Source: Ga0077555 sp050250755 (GTDB lineage Bacteria > Pseudomonadota > Alphaproteobacteria > Rhizobiales > Hyphomicrobiaceae). Taken from it: a DNA stretch of 64,000 nt. The notes beneath the pieces were generated by a model. It was given only the letters and a program-made list of their open reading frames with translations. It had not been told where the DNA came from and did not search any database. Both the position numbers and the translations under genes were made by a program. How positions within the stretch are numbered: position 1 is the first letter of the stretch; each line of letters starts with the position of its first letter. The stretch is taken from positions 16,567 to 80,566 of the forward strand of contig JBFWOB010000029.1 in assembly GCA_050250755.1 (NCBI GenBank). The letters are read 5' to 3'. Below are positions 1 to 6,846 of the stretch, one piece after another.

Positions 1-1
1 T

Positions 2-223
2 CGCGCCGAGCTCGAGGCCGTTGCCCAAGCGCTCATGGAGTACGAGACCATCAGTGGCGATGAATGCCTCGCGGTGATGCGTGGCGACAAGATCGTACGC
101 CGTTCGGACGACGAGGAAACGAAAGGTCCGATGGGTTCGGCCGTACCCATCGCAGGCAAGCAGCGCCCCCCTCCTCGCGAGGAGCCGGGTACGGGCGGTC
201 TCGAGCCGCAGCCGCAGACCTGA
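2..223 (+). CDS. ftsH: FtsH ATP-dependent zinc metalloprotease, C-terminal fragment
   Basis: Partial gene: the reading frame is open from the first complete codon of the window and ends at TGA 221–223. The roughly 73 visible residues match the C-terminal tail of FtsH: a helix (RAELEAVAQALMEYET) followed by the segment SGDECLAVMRGDKIVR, then a low-complexity Pro/Gly/Glu tail typical of alphaproteobacterial FtsH. FtsH is a membrane-anchored hexameric AAA protease that degrades misfolded membrane proteins and regulators. The AAA and zinc-binding domains lie upstream, outside the window. A terminator follows closely, so ftsH ends its transcription unit here. The identification rests on the tail only. 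Confidence 0.8.
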   Translation, partial: RAELEAVAQALMEYETISGDECLAVMRGDKIVRRSDDEETKGPMGSAVPIAGKQRPPPREEPGTGGLEPQPQT

Positions 224-249
224 TCGGCGTTACAACTTTCGGCAACAGC

Positions 250-277
250 AAGGGCGGCATTCGTGCCGCCCTTTTTG
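250..277 (+). terminator. Rho-independent terminator after ftsH
   Basis: A 9-bp perfect GC-rich stem (AGGGCGGCA with TGCCGCCCT) closes a TTCG tetraloop and runs directly into a T-run. It sits 27 nt after the ftsH stop codon and is a textbook intrinsic terminator. Confidence 0.9.
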
Positions 278-312
278 TTTTCGTCAAGGTTTGGAAGGGA
301 ACGCCAAAGCGT

Positions 313-340
313 TTGACTTGCTCGGGAGGAAACTTATTTT
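313..340 (+). promoter_or_regulatory. Candidate sigma-70 promoter of the cupin gene
   Basis: TTGACT at 313–318 and TATTTT at 335–340 are separated by 16 nt, in a locally AT-rich stretch just after the ftsH terminator and about 30 nt before the cupin start. The -10 box matches only 4 of 6 consensus positions, so this is a weak prediction. Confidence 0.35.
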
Positions 341-371
341 ACCGTATCATATTGCGATGAGGAGTTATGTG

Positions 372-791
372 ATGGAAGCGCGTGTCGCCGATATTGTGCG
401 CATTGGGCAATTGGAGTTACGTTTCGTCGTCAACGAGAGCGGCGCTACGGTGTTCGAGTTTACCGTGCCGTCGAAGGCACGCGTGCCGACACCGCACTAT
501 CATCGCGATGCCGATGAATTTCTCTACGGGCTAGAAGGCGTTCTTACGGTCGTCATTGACGGTCGCAAGCAAGAACTACGCGCTGGCGAGGCCGTCTTCA
601 TTCCGCGCGGCGCTGTGCACCATCATGAAAACCTGCATGAGGGCACCGCACGAGTTGTGGTCGCCATAACTCCGGGGACGATCGGGCGTCGCTATTTCGA
701 GGAGATGGCCGAGTTGGTCAACGGGCCCGGCAAGCCGGATCCCGCCAAGGCAAAGGACATCATGCTGCGCCATGGGCTTGTGCCAGCTTAG
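372..791 (+). CDS. Single-domain cupin protein
   Basis: A 139-residue protein with a cupin beta-barrel. The first metal-binding motif is seen as PHYHRDADEFLYGLEG and the second as the G-x5-P-x-G-x2-H pattern in FIPRGAVHHHENLHEG. The histidines and glutamate expected to bind a divalent metal are present. Substrate and reaction cannot be read from the sequence; small stand-alone cupins include dioxygenases, isomerases and sugar-binding proteins. Start: ATG 372 has GAGGAG 8 nt upstream; an in-frame ATG at 357 lacks such a site. The gene stands alone, with its own candidate promoter and a terminator upstream. Confidence 0.8.
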   Translation: MEARVADIVRIGQLELRFVVNESGATVFEFTVPSKARVPTPHYHRDADEFLYGLEGVLTVVIDGRKQELRAGEAVFIPRGAVHHHENLHEGTARVVVAITPGTIGRRYFEEMAELVNGPGKPDPAKAKDIMLRHGLVPA

Positions 792-1041
792 AGCGAGTTC
801 AAGTCAGACAGACGCGCTTACGACTGGATGGCTTACAGCTTTGAACCCACGGGCACGCTCACCACTGCTTTCCCAGACGCCGTACGAAGCGCGGCGAGCC
901 GGGATCACGTGTTCGATTGAACTCGGGAAAATCGAACCCAAGCGACCCCGGTTCGCCACCGTCGCTAGAGCGCGTTCACTTTGGATGGACGTGCGATGTC
1001 CCTTGTGGGGCCGAGCCTATTCGGCGTGGCGACGAGGCACG

Positions 1042-1203
1042 TTCCCCTCCCCCTCGCGGGGAGGGGTTAGGGGTGGGGGGATTGAACTTTGCGATCGCCG
1101 ATGGCGAAGCAAGACATCCGACCAGATTTGATCGCTATCGCGAGCGACGGAGCAAGACATTCACCCCACCCCCGACCCCTCCCCGTCAAGGGGAGGGGAG
1201 ATG
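1042..1203. repeat. Inverted pair of a GC-rich palindromic repeat in the 792–1275 gap
   Basis: The 484-nt gap between the cupin and bdhA holds no convincing gene. It contains two copies of a roughly 40-nt element, at about 1042–1081 and, inverted, at about 1162–1203. Each has a CCCTCCCC…GGGGAGGGG palindrome followed by a GGGGTGGG-type tail. The 80 nt between them carry a shorter imperfect direct repeat ending in AGCAAGACAT. A diverged third copy lies inside the GTA portal gene at 23665–23703. The layout suits a family of dispersed intergenic repeats; a small non-autonomous element with inverted ends is possible. No transposase is visible. Confidence 0.75.
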
Positions 1204-1275
1204 AATCTGTGTGTGTTTTCCCAGGGCAATCCCGAGGGCGGGCTTGCGGCCTGCAGTCGCCCGCGCCGGCTGCAG

Positions 1276-2055
1276 TTACCTTGCTACCCAGCCGCCGTCG
1301 ATGGAGTAGTTGGCACCGGTGATGGAGCGAGCTTCTTCGCTGGCAAGAAAGGCGCAGAGTGCGCCGACTTCGTCTACCGTAACGAAGCGACCCGTCGGCT
1401 GTGAAGCGAGTGTTTGTTTCTTCGCTTCCTCTTCGGTGATGCCCTCTGATTTTGCGAGATCGGGAATCTGTTTCTCGACGAGCGGCGTCCACACGAACCC
1501 CGGCGAGATGGCGTTGACCGTGATGTTCGTCTCGGCGACCTCGAGTGCGACGACCTTGGTCAAGCCGGCGAGGCCATGCTTGGCGGCGACGTAGGCCGCC
1601 TTGAAGGGCGAAGCAACGAGGCTGTGCGCCGAGCACAGATTGATGATGCGTCCCCAGTTGCGCTTCTTCATGCCCGGTATCGCAGCCCGGATCGTGTGGA
1701 ATGACGACGAGAGGTTGATGCCGATGATGGCGTCCCATTTCTCGATCGGGAATTCCTCGATCGGCGAGACGTACTGGATGCCGGCATTGTTCACCAGAAT
1801 GTCGACCGAGCCGTTGTCGCGTTCGCACTTGGCGATCATTTCGGCGATCTGATTGTGGCGCAGCATGTCTGCCGGATCGAACGTCACTTTCGTGCCGAAC
1901 TCTGCGATCGAGCGGATGGCTTCCGCGTTGTCGGCCTCCGATCCCAGCCCGTTGACGACGATGTTAGCGCCAGCCTTCGCGAGGGCGCACGCCATGCCGT
2001 GACCGATCCCGGAGGTTGAGCCGGTGACGATGGCGTTCTTGCCTTTGATTGACAT
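1276..2055 (-). CDS. bdhA: 3-hydroxybutyrate dehydrogenase (SDR family)
   Basis: 259 residues, the usual length for D-3-hydroxybutyrate dehydrogenase, which interconverts 3-hydroxybutyrate and acetoacetate with NAD in the polyhydroxybutyrate/ketone body cycle. Visible: the classical SDR cofactor motif TGSTSGIG (11–18), NNAG (89–92), and the catalytic Ser142, Tyr155 and Lys159 in SAHSLVASPFKAAYVAAKHG. The C-terminal stretch ANYSIDGGW is the usual SDR ending. Start: ATG 2055 has GGAGA 7 nt upstream; a GTG two codons earlier is less likely. It is convergent with nothing nearby and lies head-to-tail after the GT39 gene with a 35-nt gap. Confidence 0.9.
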   Translation of the reverse strand: MSIKGKNAIVTGSTSGIGHGMACALAKAGANIVVNGLGSEADNAEAIRSIAEFGTKVTFDPADMLRHNQIAEMIAKCERDNGSVDILVNNAGIQYVSPIEEFPIEKWDAIIGINLSSSFHTIRAAIPGMKKRNWGRIINLCSAHSLVASPFKAAYVAAKHGLAGLTKVVALEVAETNITVNAISPGFVWTPLVEKQIPDLAKSEGITEEEAKKQTLASQPTGRFVTVDEVGALCAFLASEEARSITGANYSIDGGWVAR

Positions 2056-2090
2056 GATCACTTCTCCGTTTGACGGCAGGGAAAGCGCCG

Positions 2091-3587
2091 TCAGTCGCTT
2101 TTGAAGCCTTCAAGTCTCATGAAGCGCACGTGCCTCGGCTTCCCGAGGCCGGCCGGAACGTCTTCCTGGCGGACCTCGGTCGCTTGCGAGAAACGGTCGG
2201 TGATGCGCTCCGCATCCTGACGTAGCGAGACCAGTAAAATCGGACCTTTGACGTCTGCCCGGAGCGGCCGTGTCATCTCGTAGTGATCGAGCGGCCGCGG
2301 ACCCGAGAGCCAAGCCCTGATCGGTGTCGGCTCGTGTCTTATGTAGTAAAGGAGCGCCGCCGTTACCGCACGCTCGTCGGCGATCACGGCTGCGTAGGGG
2401 TGGCCTGCGGCTCGTGCTTCGGCCAGCACCGCCTCGGTCCGTGTGCCAAGGTCGCTCCAGCCGAGGGTGCGCTCGAAGGGATCGGCTCCAAACGGCAGTG
2501 TGAACCGTCCCGCCATCGTCGTCCCGGCGATCAGCAGCGCCATGATCGCGACATGCAACGCCAGCGACGCCTTCAGCCATCGCTCGAGCCCGAGACGCAG
2601 AAACGTGACCGATACCAGAATGCTGCCGGCGACGTAGGCCGTCGCGGCCCAGTTCGCGTGGGCGCGCGAGAGAAATGCTTGGGTCGTAATGACAGCCAGA
2701 ATGGGAACGGTGAAGCACACCAGCAGACGGTCGGCCGCCGAGAGACCGTTTCGCCAGCCGCGATGCAGTGCGAGCACCAGGCCGCCGAGCAGGATCGGGC
2801 CAAATACGGCGGCCTGTGCAGCAAGGAACTCGAGAGCCTTGCCCGGCTTCAGAAGCTGCCCGCCCCACTTAGCGTTGTCGGCCGTATGCGCGAACGTCGC
2901 GAACTTATGCGCTGCGTTCCACGTCAGGTTCGGCATGATGAATAGGACGCCGACCGCGAGTCCGACCCAGAGCCTCGGATCCCGCAGCAATCCGCGAGCG
3001 GATGGCGTCACGATGAGCCAGATCGCGAGTGAGGCAGGAAAGAACACCATCGCATACTTGGCATTGAGACCGAGACCGATGCCGAGCCCTAATGCCACCG
3101 CCGGTGCCCAGCCGTTACGCTGTTGCATCAGCCCGACGAGCCCGAGCAGCGCCAATGCCCAGGCCGTGAGCAACGGCACGTCGGTCGAGATGATGCCGGA
3201 CGAAAGCGAGACACCCGGCAGCGTGGCGAAACTAAGCGCCGACCAGAGCCCAACGCGTTCGTCGTAGAGACGCCGTCCGATCAGAAAGATGAGCGCGGCC
3301 GTAATCGTGTGCAGCAAAGGTGCCGCCACTCGCACGCAGAATGTGCCGTCGCCGCAGACGGCGCCAGTTGCGCCGATCAACGCGGCAACCAGTGGCGGCT
3401 TCGAGTAGTACCCGAATGCCGGCTCGCGCGACCATGTCCAATATTGGGCCTCGTCGAAGAAGAGATCGGTGCCATTGAAAGCCAGCGCCACCAATCGCAC
3501 CGCCAGTAGCCCGAGCAGGCCGGCGAGCAGCAGGTGCGTCACCTGGCTGCCGGTGTCGGTCGCGGGCGCGGACAGCGCACGTCTCAT
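2091..3587 (-). CDS. GT39-family (ArnT/PMT-like) membrane glycosyltransferase
   Basis: About 498 residues with 10 or more hydrophobic helices. The first periplasmic loop carries the acidic motif FFDEAQYWTWSREPAFGYYS, typical of GT39/ArnT enzymes in which the Asp-Glu pair is catalytic. These enzymes transfer a sugar from a polyprenyl-phosphate carrier to lipid A, protein or polysaccharide on the periplasmic face. Start chosen at ATG 3587 with AAGAGG upstream; a TTG at 3620 would add 11 residues. It is divergent from a DPM1-like GT2 and a lipid-A-synthase N-terminal-like protein, which together suggest synthesis, flipping and transfer of a polyprenyl-linked sugar. The acceptor is not known. Confidence 0.85.
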   Translation of the reverse strand: MRRALSAPATDTGSQVTHLLLAGLLGLLAVRLVALAFNGTDLFFDEAQYWTWSREPAFGYYSKPPLVAALIGATGAVCGDGTFCVRVAAPLLHTITAALIFLIGRRLYDERVGLWSALSFATLPGVSLSSGIISTDVPLLTAWALALLGLVGLMQQRNGWAPAVALGLGIGLGLNAKYAMVFFPASLAIWLIVTPSARGLLRDPRLWVGLAVGVLFIMPNLTWNAAHKFATFAHTADNAKWGGQLLKPGKALEFLAAQAAVFGPILLGGLVLALHRGWRNGLSAADRLLVCFTVPILAVITTQAFLSRAHANWAATAYVAGSILVSVTFLRLGLERWLKASLALHVAIMALLIAGTTMAGRFTLPFGADPFERTLGWSDLGTRTEAVLAEARAAGHPYAAVIADERAVTAALLYYIRHEPTPIRAWLSGPRPLDHYEMTRPLRADVKGPILLVSLRQDAERITDRFSQATEVRQEDVPAGLGKPRHVRFMRLEGFKSD

Positions 3588-3897
3588 CCGGTGACTGGCC
3601 TCTTCTTGCGATGACGGCAACGCATCGAGCGCCGGTAGGCTTGGCCTGCTGGCCGTACCGGTCGCCGTCCATCGATTTCCTGGGCTCGTTTAGCGCGTCG
3701 GCTGGCCGCACGAAAGCCTGAAAGGTAATTTTCAATGTGTGCCGAAGGTGCCTCAGTCGATCGCGCTGCGATTTGTCGTGGATAGGCCATGTGCCGCGTC
3801 AGGTCGGCGCATGGGCGACACTTAGCCCCTGTGTCATGCCGGCCGAAGAAGGTCGGCAGTACGGACGGGCCGCTGCTGTTGTGGGAGCACAAGCACC
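3588..3897. other. Divergent intergenic region between the GT39 and GT2 genes
   Basis: 310 nt between two divergently read glycosyltransferase genes. The short reading frames here have no homology-like features and overlap one another. It must contain both promoters, but I see no box pair good enough to place. Confidence 0.5.
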
Positions 3898-4710
3898 ATG
3901 CGTGTCACGGTCGTCATTCCAGCTCTCAACGAGGCCGGTAACATTGGCCGACTTGTCGAGGAAACGTATGCCAAGGTTCCGGCCGAGATGCTTGGTGAGG
4001 TCATCGTCGTCGATGACTGCAGCGAGGATCTGACGGGCACTGAGGTGAAGGCCCTGATCGATCGCGGCTCCATGGCGGGCTTGCGCTATCTGCGCCATGG
4101 CGAGCGCAGCGGTCAGAGTTCCGCGATGCGCACCGGTATTCTCGCGGCGACCAGCCCTGTCATCGCCACCATGGATGGAGACGGCCAGAACGATCCGGCC
4201 GATATTCCTCGCTTGGTTGGGTTGCTCGCGGCGCCGGGCAGCAAGGGGCCGGCTCTCGTCGGTGGTGTGCGAACCGATCGCAAGGCCGAGGGATCGAAGC
4301 GGCTCGCGTCCCGTTTCGCCAACTGGCTGCGCGACAGCATCCTGAAGGACGAGTGTCCGGACACCGGCTGTGGAATCAAGGTCTACTGGCGCGAGGCGTT
4401 TCTACGGCTGCCTTACTTCACGTCGATGCACCGCTATCTGCCCGCGCTTTTCATTACGTATGGCCACGAGGTGGCCTATGCGCCGGTCAACGATCGACCG
4501 CGGGTTGCGGGGCAATCGAAGTACACGAATCTCGGGCGGGCGATCGTCGGTATCTACGATTTGATCGGCGTGTCGTGGTTGCGTCGCCGCACGAAGGTTC
4601 CGCCGATCGTCGAGGACAAGCCTGAAGGCCGCCAGATCTCGGATCTGTCGAGCCGACTGAAGCTGCCGGATGGGGCCGCCCGGCGGGCTGGCCAAACCGA
4701 CAAGCCGTGA
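3898..4710 (+). CDS. GT2-family glycosyltransferase (polyprenyl-phosphate glycosyltransferase type)
   Basis: 270 residues with a GT-A fold signature: N-terminal VVIPALNEAGNI, VVDDCSED for nucleotide-sugar binding, and MDGDGQNDP as the DXD-like metal site. The region NDRPRVAGQSKYTNLGRA resembles the HxxRxxGxSKY motif of dolichyl/undecaprenyl-phosphate sugar transferases. There are no clear C-terminal membrane helices, so it probably acts on the cytoplasmic face of the inner membrane. A neighbouring small membrane protein on the same strand may supply membrane anchoring or flipping. The sugar donor is unknown. Confidence 0.87.
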   Translation: MRVTVVIPALNEAGNIGRLVEETYAKVPAEMLGEVIVVDDCSEDLTGTEVKALIDRGSMAGLRYLRHGERSGQSSAMRTGILAATSPVIATMDGDGQNDPADIPRLVGLLAAPGSKGPALVGGVRTDRKAEGSKRLASRFANWLRDSILKDECPDTGCGIKVYWREAFLRLPYFTSMHRYLPALFITYGHEVAYAPVNDRPRVAGQSKYTNLGRAIVGIYDLIGVSWLRRRTKVPPIVEDKPEGRQISDLSSRLKLPDGAARRAGQTDKP

Positions 4711-4806
4711 AGATCGTCATGTGAGCTCCGGCGTGGCGTTGCAAGTATCGCGACGGTGGCGGCAGGCGAGCGTTGCAGTTGTCAGTTCCTATTGGAGCAG
4801 CTTCCC

Positions 4807-5241
4807 ATGATCACGGCCAAGCTTGCCGCCTGGTGGGCCGAAGTCTCGATGACCGAAGTGATCTGGGTGACGATCGGCTTCGTCGCTCAGCTCATGTTCT
4901 CGATGCGCTTCCTGATCCAATGGATCGCCAGCGAGCGGGCCAAACAGTCGATCGTGCCGGAGACGTTCTGGTATTTCTCGGTGCTAGGCGGTGCGTTGCT
5001 GTTCGCCTACGCCACCTACCGTCTCGACCCTGTCTTCATGCTGGGGCAAGGCATGGGCCTCTTCATTTACGCTCGAAATATCCAGCTCATCTGGAAGGAT
5101 AAGGCGCGAATCGCCAGAGACGCGGCCGGAGAGGCGACGGGCGCGCAAGGCTCCGCAATGACCGCGGCGGGAGGGAATGCTCCGTCCAATGGCGGCGCTC
5201 TCGATCGGCGAGAGGCGGGATTAAGAGGTGTGGCGAGCTAG
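4807..5241 (+). CDS. Lipid-A-disaccharide synthase N-terminal-like small membrane protein
   Basis: 144 residues with three hydrophobic helices, matching the LAB_N family: VIWVTIGFVAQLMFSMRFLIQ, then QWIASERAKQSIVPETFWYFS, which is characteristic, and ending with GLFIYARNIQLIWK. In other bacteria this domain is fused to or sits beside DPM1-like GT2 enzymes and GT39 proteins. A role in presenting polyprenyl-phosphate sugar is an inference. Start: ATG 4807 with GGAG upstream; a GTG at 4756 is possible. The tail (about 105–144) is low-complexity. It follows the GT2 gene by 96 nt, probably co-transcribed. Confidence 0.8.
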   Translation: MITAKLAAWWAEVSMTEVIWVTIGFVAQLMFSMRFLIQWIASERAKQSIVPETFWYFSVLGGALLFAYATYRLDPVFMLGQGMGLFIYARNIQLIWKDKARIARDAAGEATGAQGSAMTAAGGNAPSNGGALDRREAGLRGVAS

Positions 5242-5272
5242 GGCTGCGTCATGGTGTCGAGAAGCGTGTGTG

Positions 5273-6067
5273 ATGGGTATCGAACACAGTGACGATCTCC
5301 CGAATGCCGGACACAGCGAGGTGCCGAGCACGCCGTCGCTCAAGAAGATTTGGCAATCACCTCTACCGGCACTCGGATTGATCGACCGGACCTTGACGAA
5401 GGGCCTGTGCAGCACAGCTTTGCGGCGCTTCGCGGCCATCCGTGGACTCGAGCATATTCGGCCCGATCTCGATCCGTTCGTGCTTGCGTGCAATCACACG
5501 TCGAGGTTCGAGGCTCTGGCTCTGCCGGCGGTGCTCATGTACTATCGCGGTGGCCGGCGCGTGCATTTTCTGGCCGACTGGAATTTCCAGATGATCCCTG
5601 GCATCGGCTTGCTCTATCGCCGTTCGGGCGCCATCGTTGTCATGCGGAAATCCGCACGCCCCCGTTTTCTCAACGCGCTGAAGCCGCTCTATGCACCGGC
5701 GGAGCCGTCACACGTGCGCGCTTTCAATCATCTTCTGGCTGGGCGCAGTGTCGGCATCTATCCCGAAGGCACGGTCAATCGCGATCCTGGGCGTCTTATG
5801 AGAGGCCGCCTCGGGGTTGCTCGATTATCGCTCGAGGCTGGCGTTCCGGTTGTGCCCGCCGGTATCCGTATCGTGGGCGGCGATGCACGTTGGCCACTCC
5901 TGGACGTCACGTTCGGTTGCCCCTTGCGTCCGCCCCCTCTGGCCGCGGAAACTGTCACACGCGCAAATATACGAAGCTGGCATGCGATGATCATGACTGA
6001 GATTTCCCGGCTCTCGGGAAAGGCCTGGGAGCCATCGCAACAGGAGCCCCGTCATGAGTCGGCATGA
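5273..6067 (+). CDS. PlsC-like lysophospholipid/lyso-lipid acyltransferase
   Basis: About 264 residues of the LPLAT superfamily. The catalytic motif reads NHTSRFEAL: His75 followed four residues later by Glu80, so HX4E where most members have HX4D. The acyl-acceptor binding motif YPEGTVNRD (EGT 165–167) is canonical. Such enzymes esterify lysophosphatidate or lyso-aminolipids with an acyl chain at the inner membrane. The stop overlaps the next gene, a GNAT acyltransferase, by 14 nt. This arrangement recalls olsA–olsB and glsA–glsB pairs that make ornithine or glutamine lipids. Start ATG 5273 was chosen for its GAGAAG; a GTG at 5228 is in frame. Confidence 0.82.
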   Translation: MGIEHSDDLPNAGHSEVPSTPSLKKIWQSPLPALGLIDRTLTKGLCSTALRRFAAIRGLEHIRPDLDPFVLACNHTSRFEALALPAVLMYYRGGRRVHFLADWNFQMIPGIGLLYRRSGAIVVMRKSARPRFLNALKPLYAPAEPSHVRAFNHLLAGRSVGIYPEGTVNRDPGRLMRGRLGVARLSLEAGVPVVPAGIRIVGGDARWPLLDVTFGCPLRPPPLAAETVTRANIRSWHAMIMTEISRLSGKAWEPSQQEPRHESA

Positions 6068-6710
6068 TCCGGCAATCACGCGCCGCGTGAAAAGCGAGGC
6101 TGAGCGTCAGCAGGTGATCGAGGTTCTGCGGCAAACCTATGCCCGTGAGAAGGGTTGGATCGCCGACCCCGAGACACAAATTCCAGCGGCGGATCTGGAG
6201 CGCGACTCGATCGCCTGGTTCGTCACCACCATGGGCGGCGAGCCGGTTGGCGTGTTGCGGATCCTGTTCGATCCGGCGATCGAGCAATATGCGAAATACA
6301 GCCTGAAACTGATCGATCCTGCGTTCAAGGTGGATGAGTTGCTGCAAGGTTCGCGCATTGCCGAGGTCGGACGCTTCGCGGTTGTCGCCAGACGGCGCGG
6401 TCGCTTCACGGTGGCGACGAGCCTGATGCGCGCGGCTTTCTCGGAGATCATTGCGCGCGGCTATACGCATCTCGTCACCGACGTCTTCGAGGACGACCCG
6501 CATAGCCCCTATGGCTTCCATACGCGTGTGATCGGCTTCAAGCCCATTGCCACGCACGAGGTTGGTGAGCTTCGCAGCCGGAGTCGTCGCATCACGTTGG
6601 TGCTCGATATGAAGGCCGCCTACAGCCGTCTCAGGTCTCACAGCCGCTGGCTGTTCCAGAACCTCACCCTCGATTGGACCGAGCGCATGCACCAGAAGGC
6701 GATGGGGTAG
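6054..6710 (+). CDS. GNAT-fold N-acyltransferase (FeeM/acyl-homoserine-lactone-synthase-like)
   Basis: 218 residues. The segment GEPVGVLRILFD, followed by EVGRFAVVARRRGRFTVATSLMRAA, fits the beta4/alpha3 acyl-CoA/ACP-binding core of GNAT enzymes of the N-acyl amino acid synthase/autoinducer synthase group. It starts inside the end of the preceding PlsC-like gene (14-nt overlap), so the two are translationally coupled. From the pairing I infer N-acylation of an amino-acid head group followed by O-acylation. The amino acid is unknown. It is shorter than typical OlsB (about 290 residues), so it may be another branch. Confidence 0.7.
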   Translation: MSRHDPAITRRVKSEAERQQVIEVLRQTYAREKGWIADPETQIPAADLERDSIAWFVTTMGGEPVGVLRILFDPAIEQYAKYSLKLIDPAFKVDELLQGSRIAEVGRFAVVARRRGRFTVATSLMRAAFSEIIARGYTHLVTDVFEDDPHSPYGFHTRVIGFKPIATHEVGELRSRSRRITLVLDMKAAYSRLRSHSRWLFQNLTLDWTERMHQKAMG

Positions 6711-6846
6711 GAAGGAGCGTCGTCCAGGTGTTGATGGCTGTACGTCTGCTGACAAAAAAGATGGGCCCGGCGACGCCTGACGCAACATGGCCAATGTCAT
6801 TGAGAGACTTCGGACCCCAGTTGAAATTCTGAGCAACACAATCGCG

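Noticed and set aside
792..1275. Several short open frames overlapping the palindromic repeats
   Set aside because: They are read through in more than one frame by the repeat composition and lack ribosome sites.
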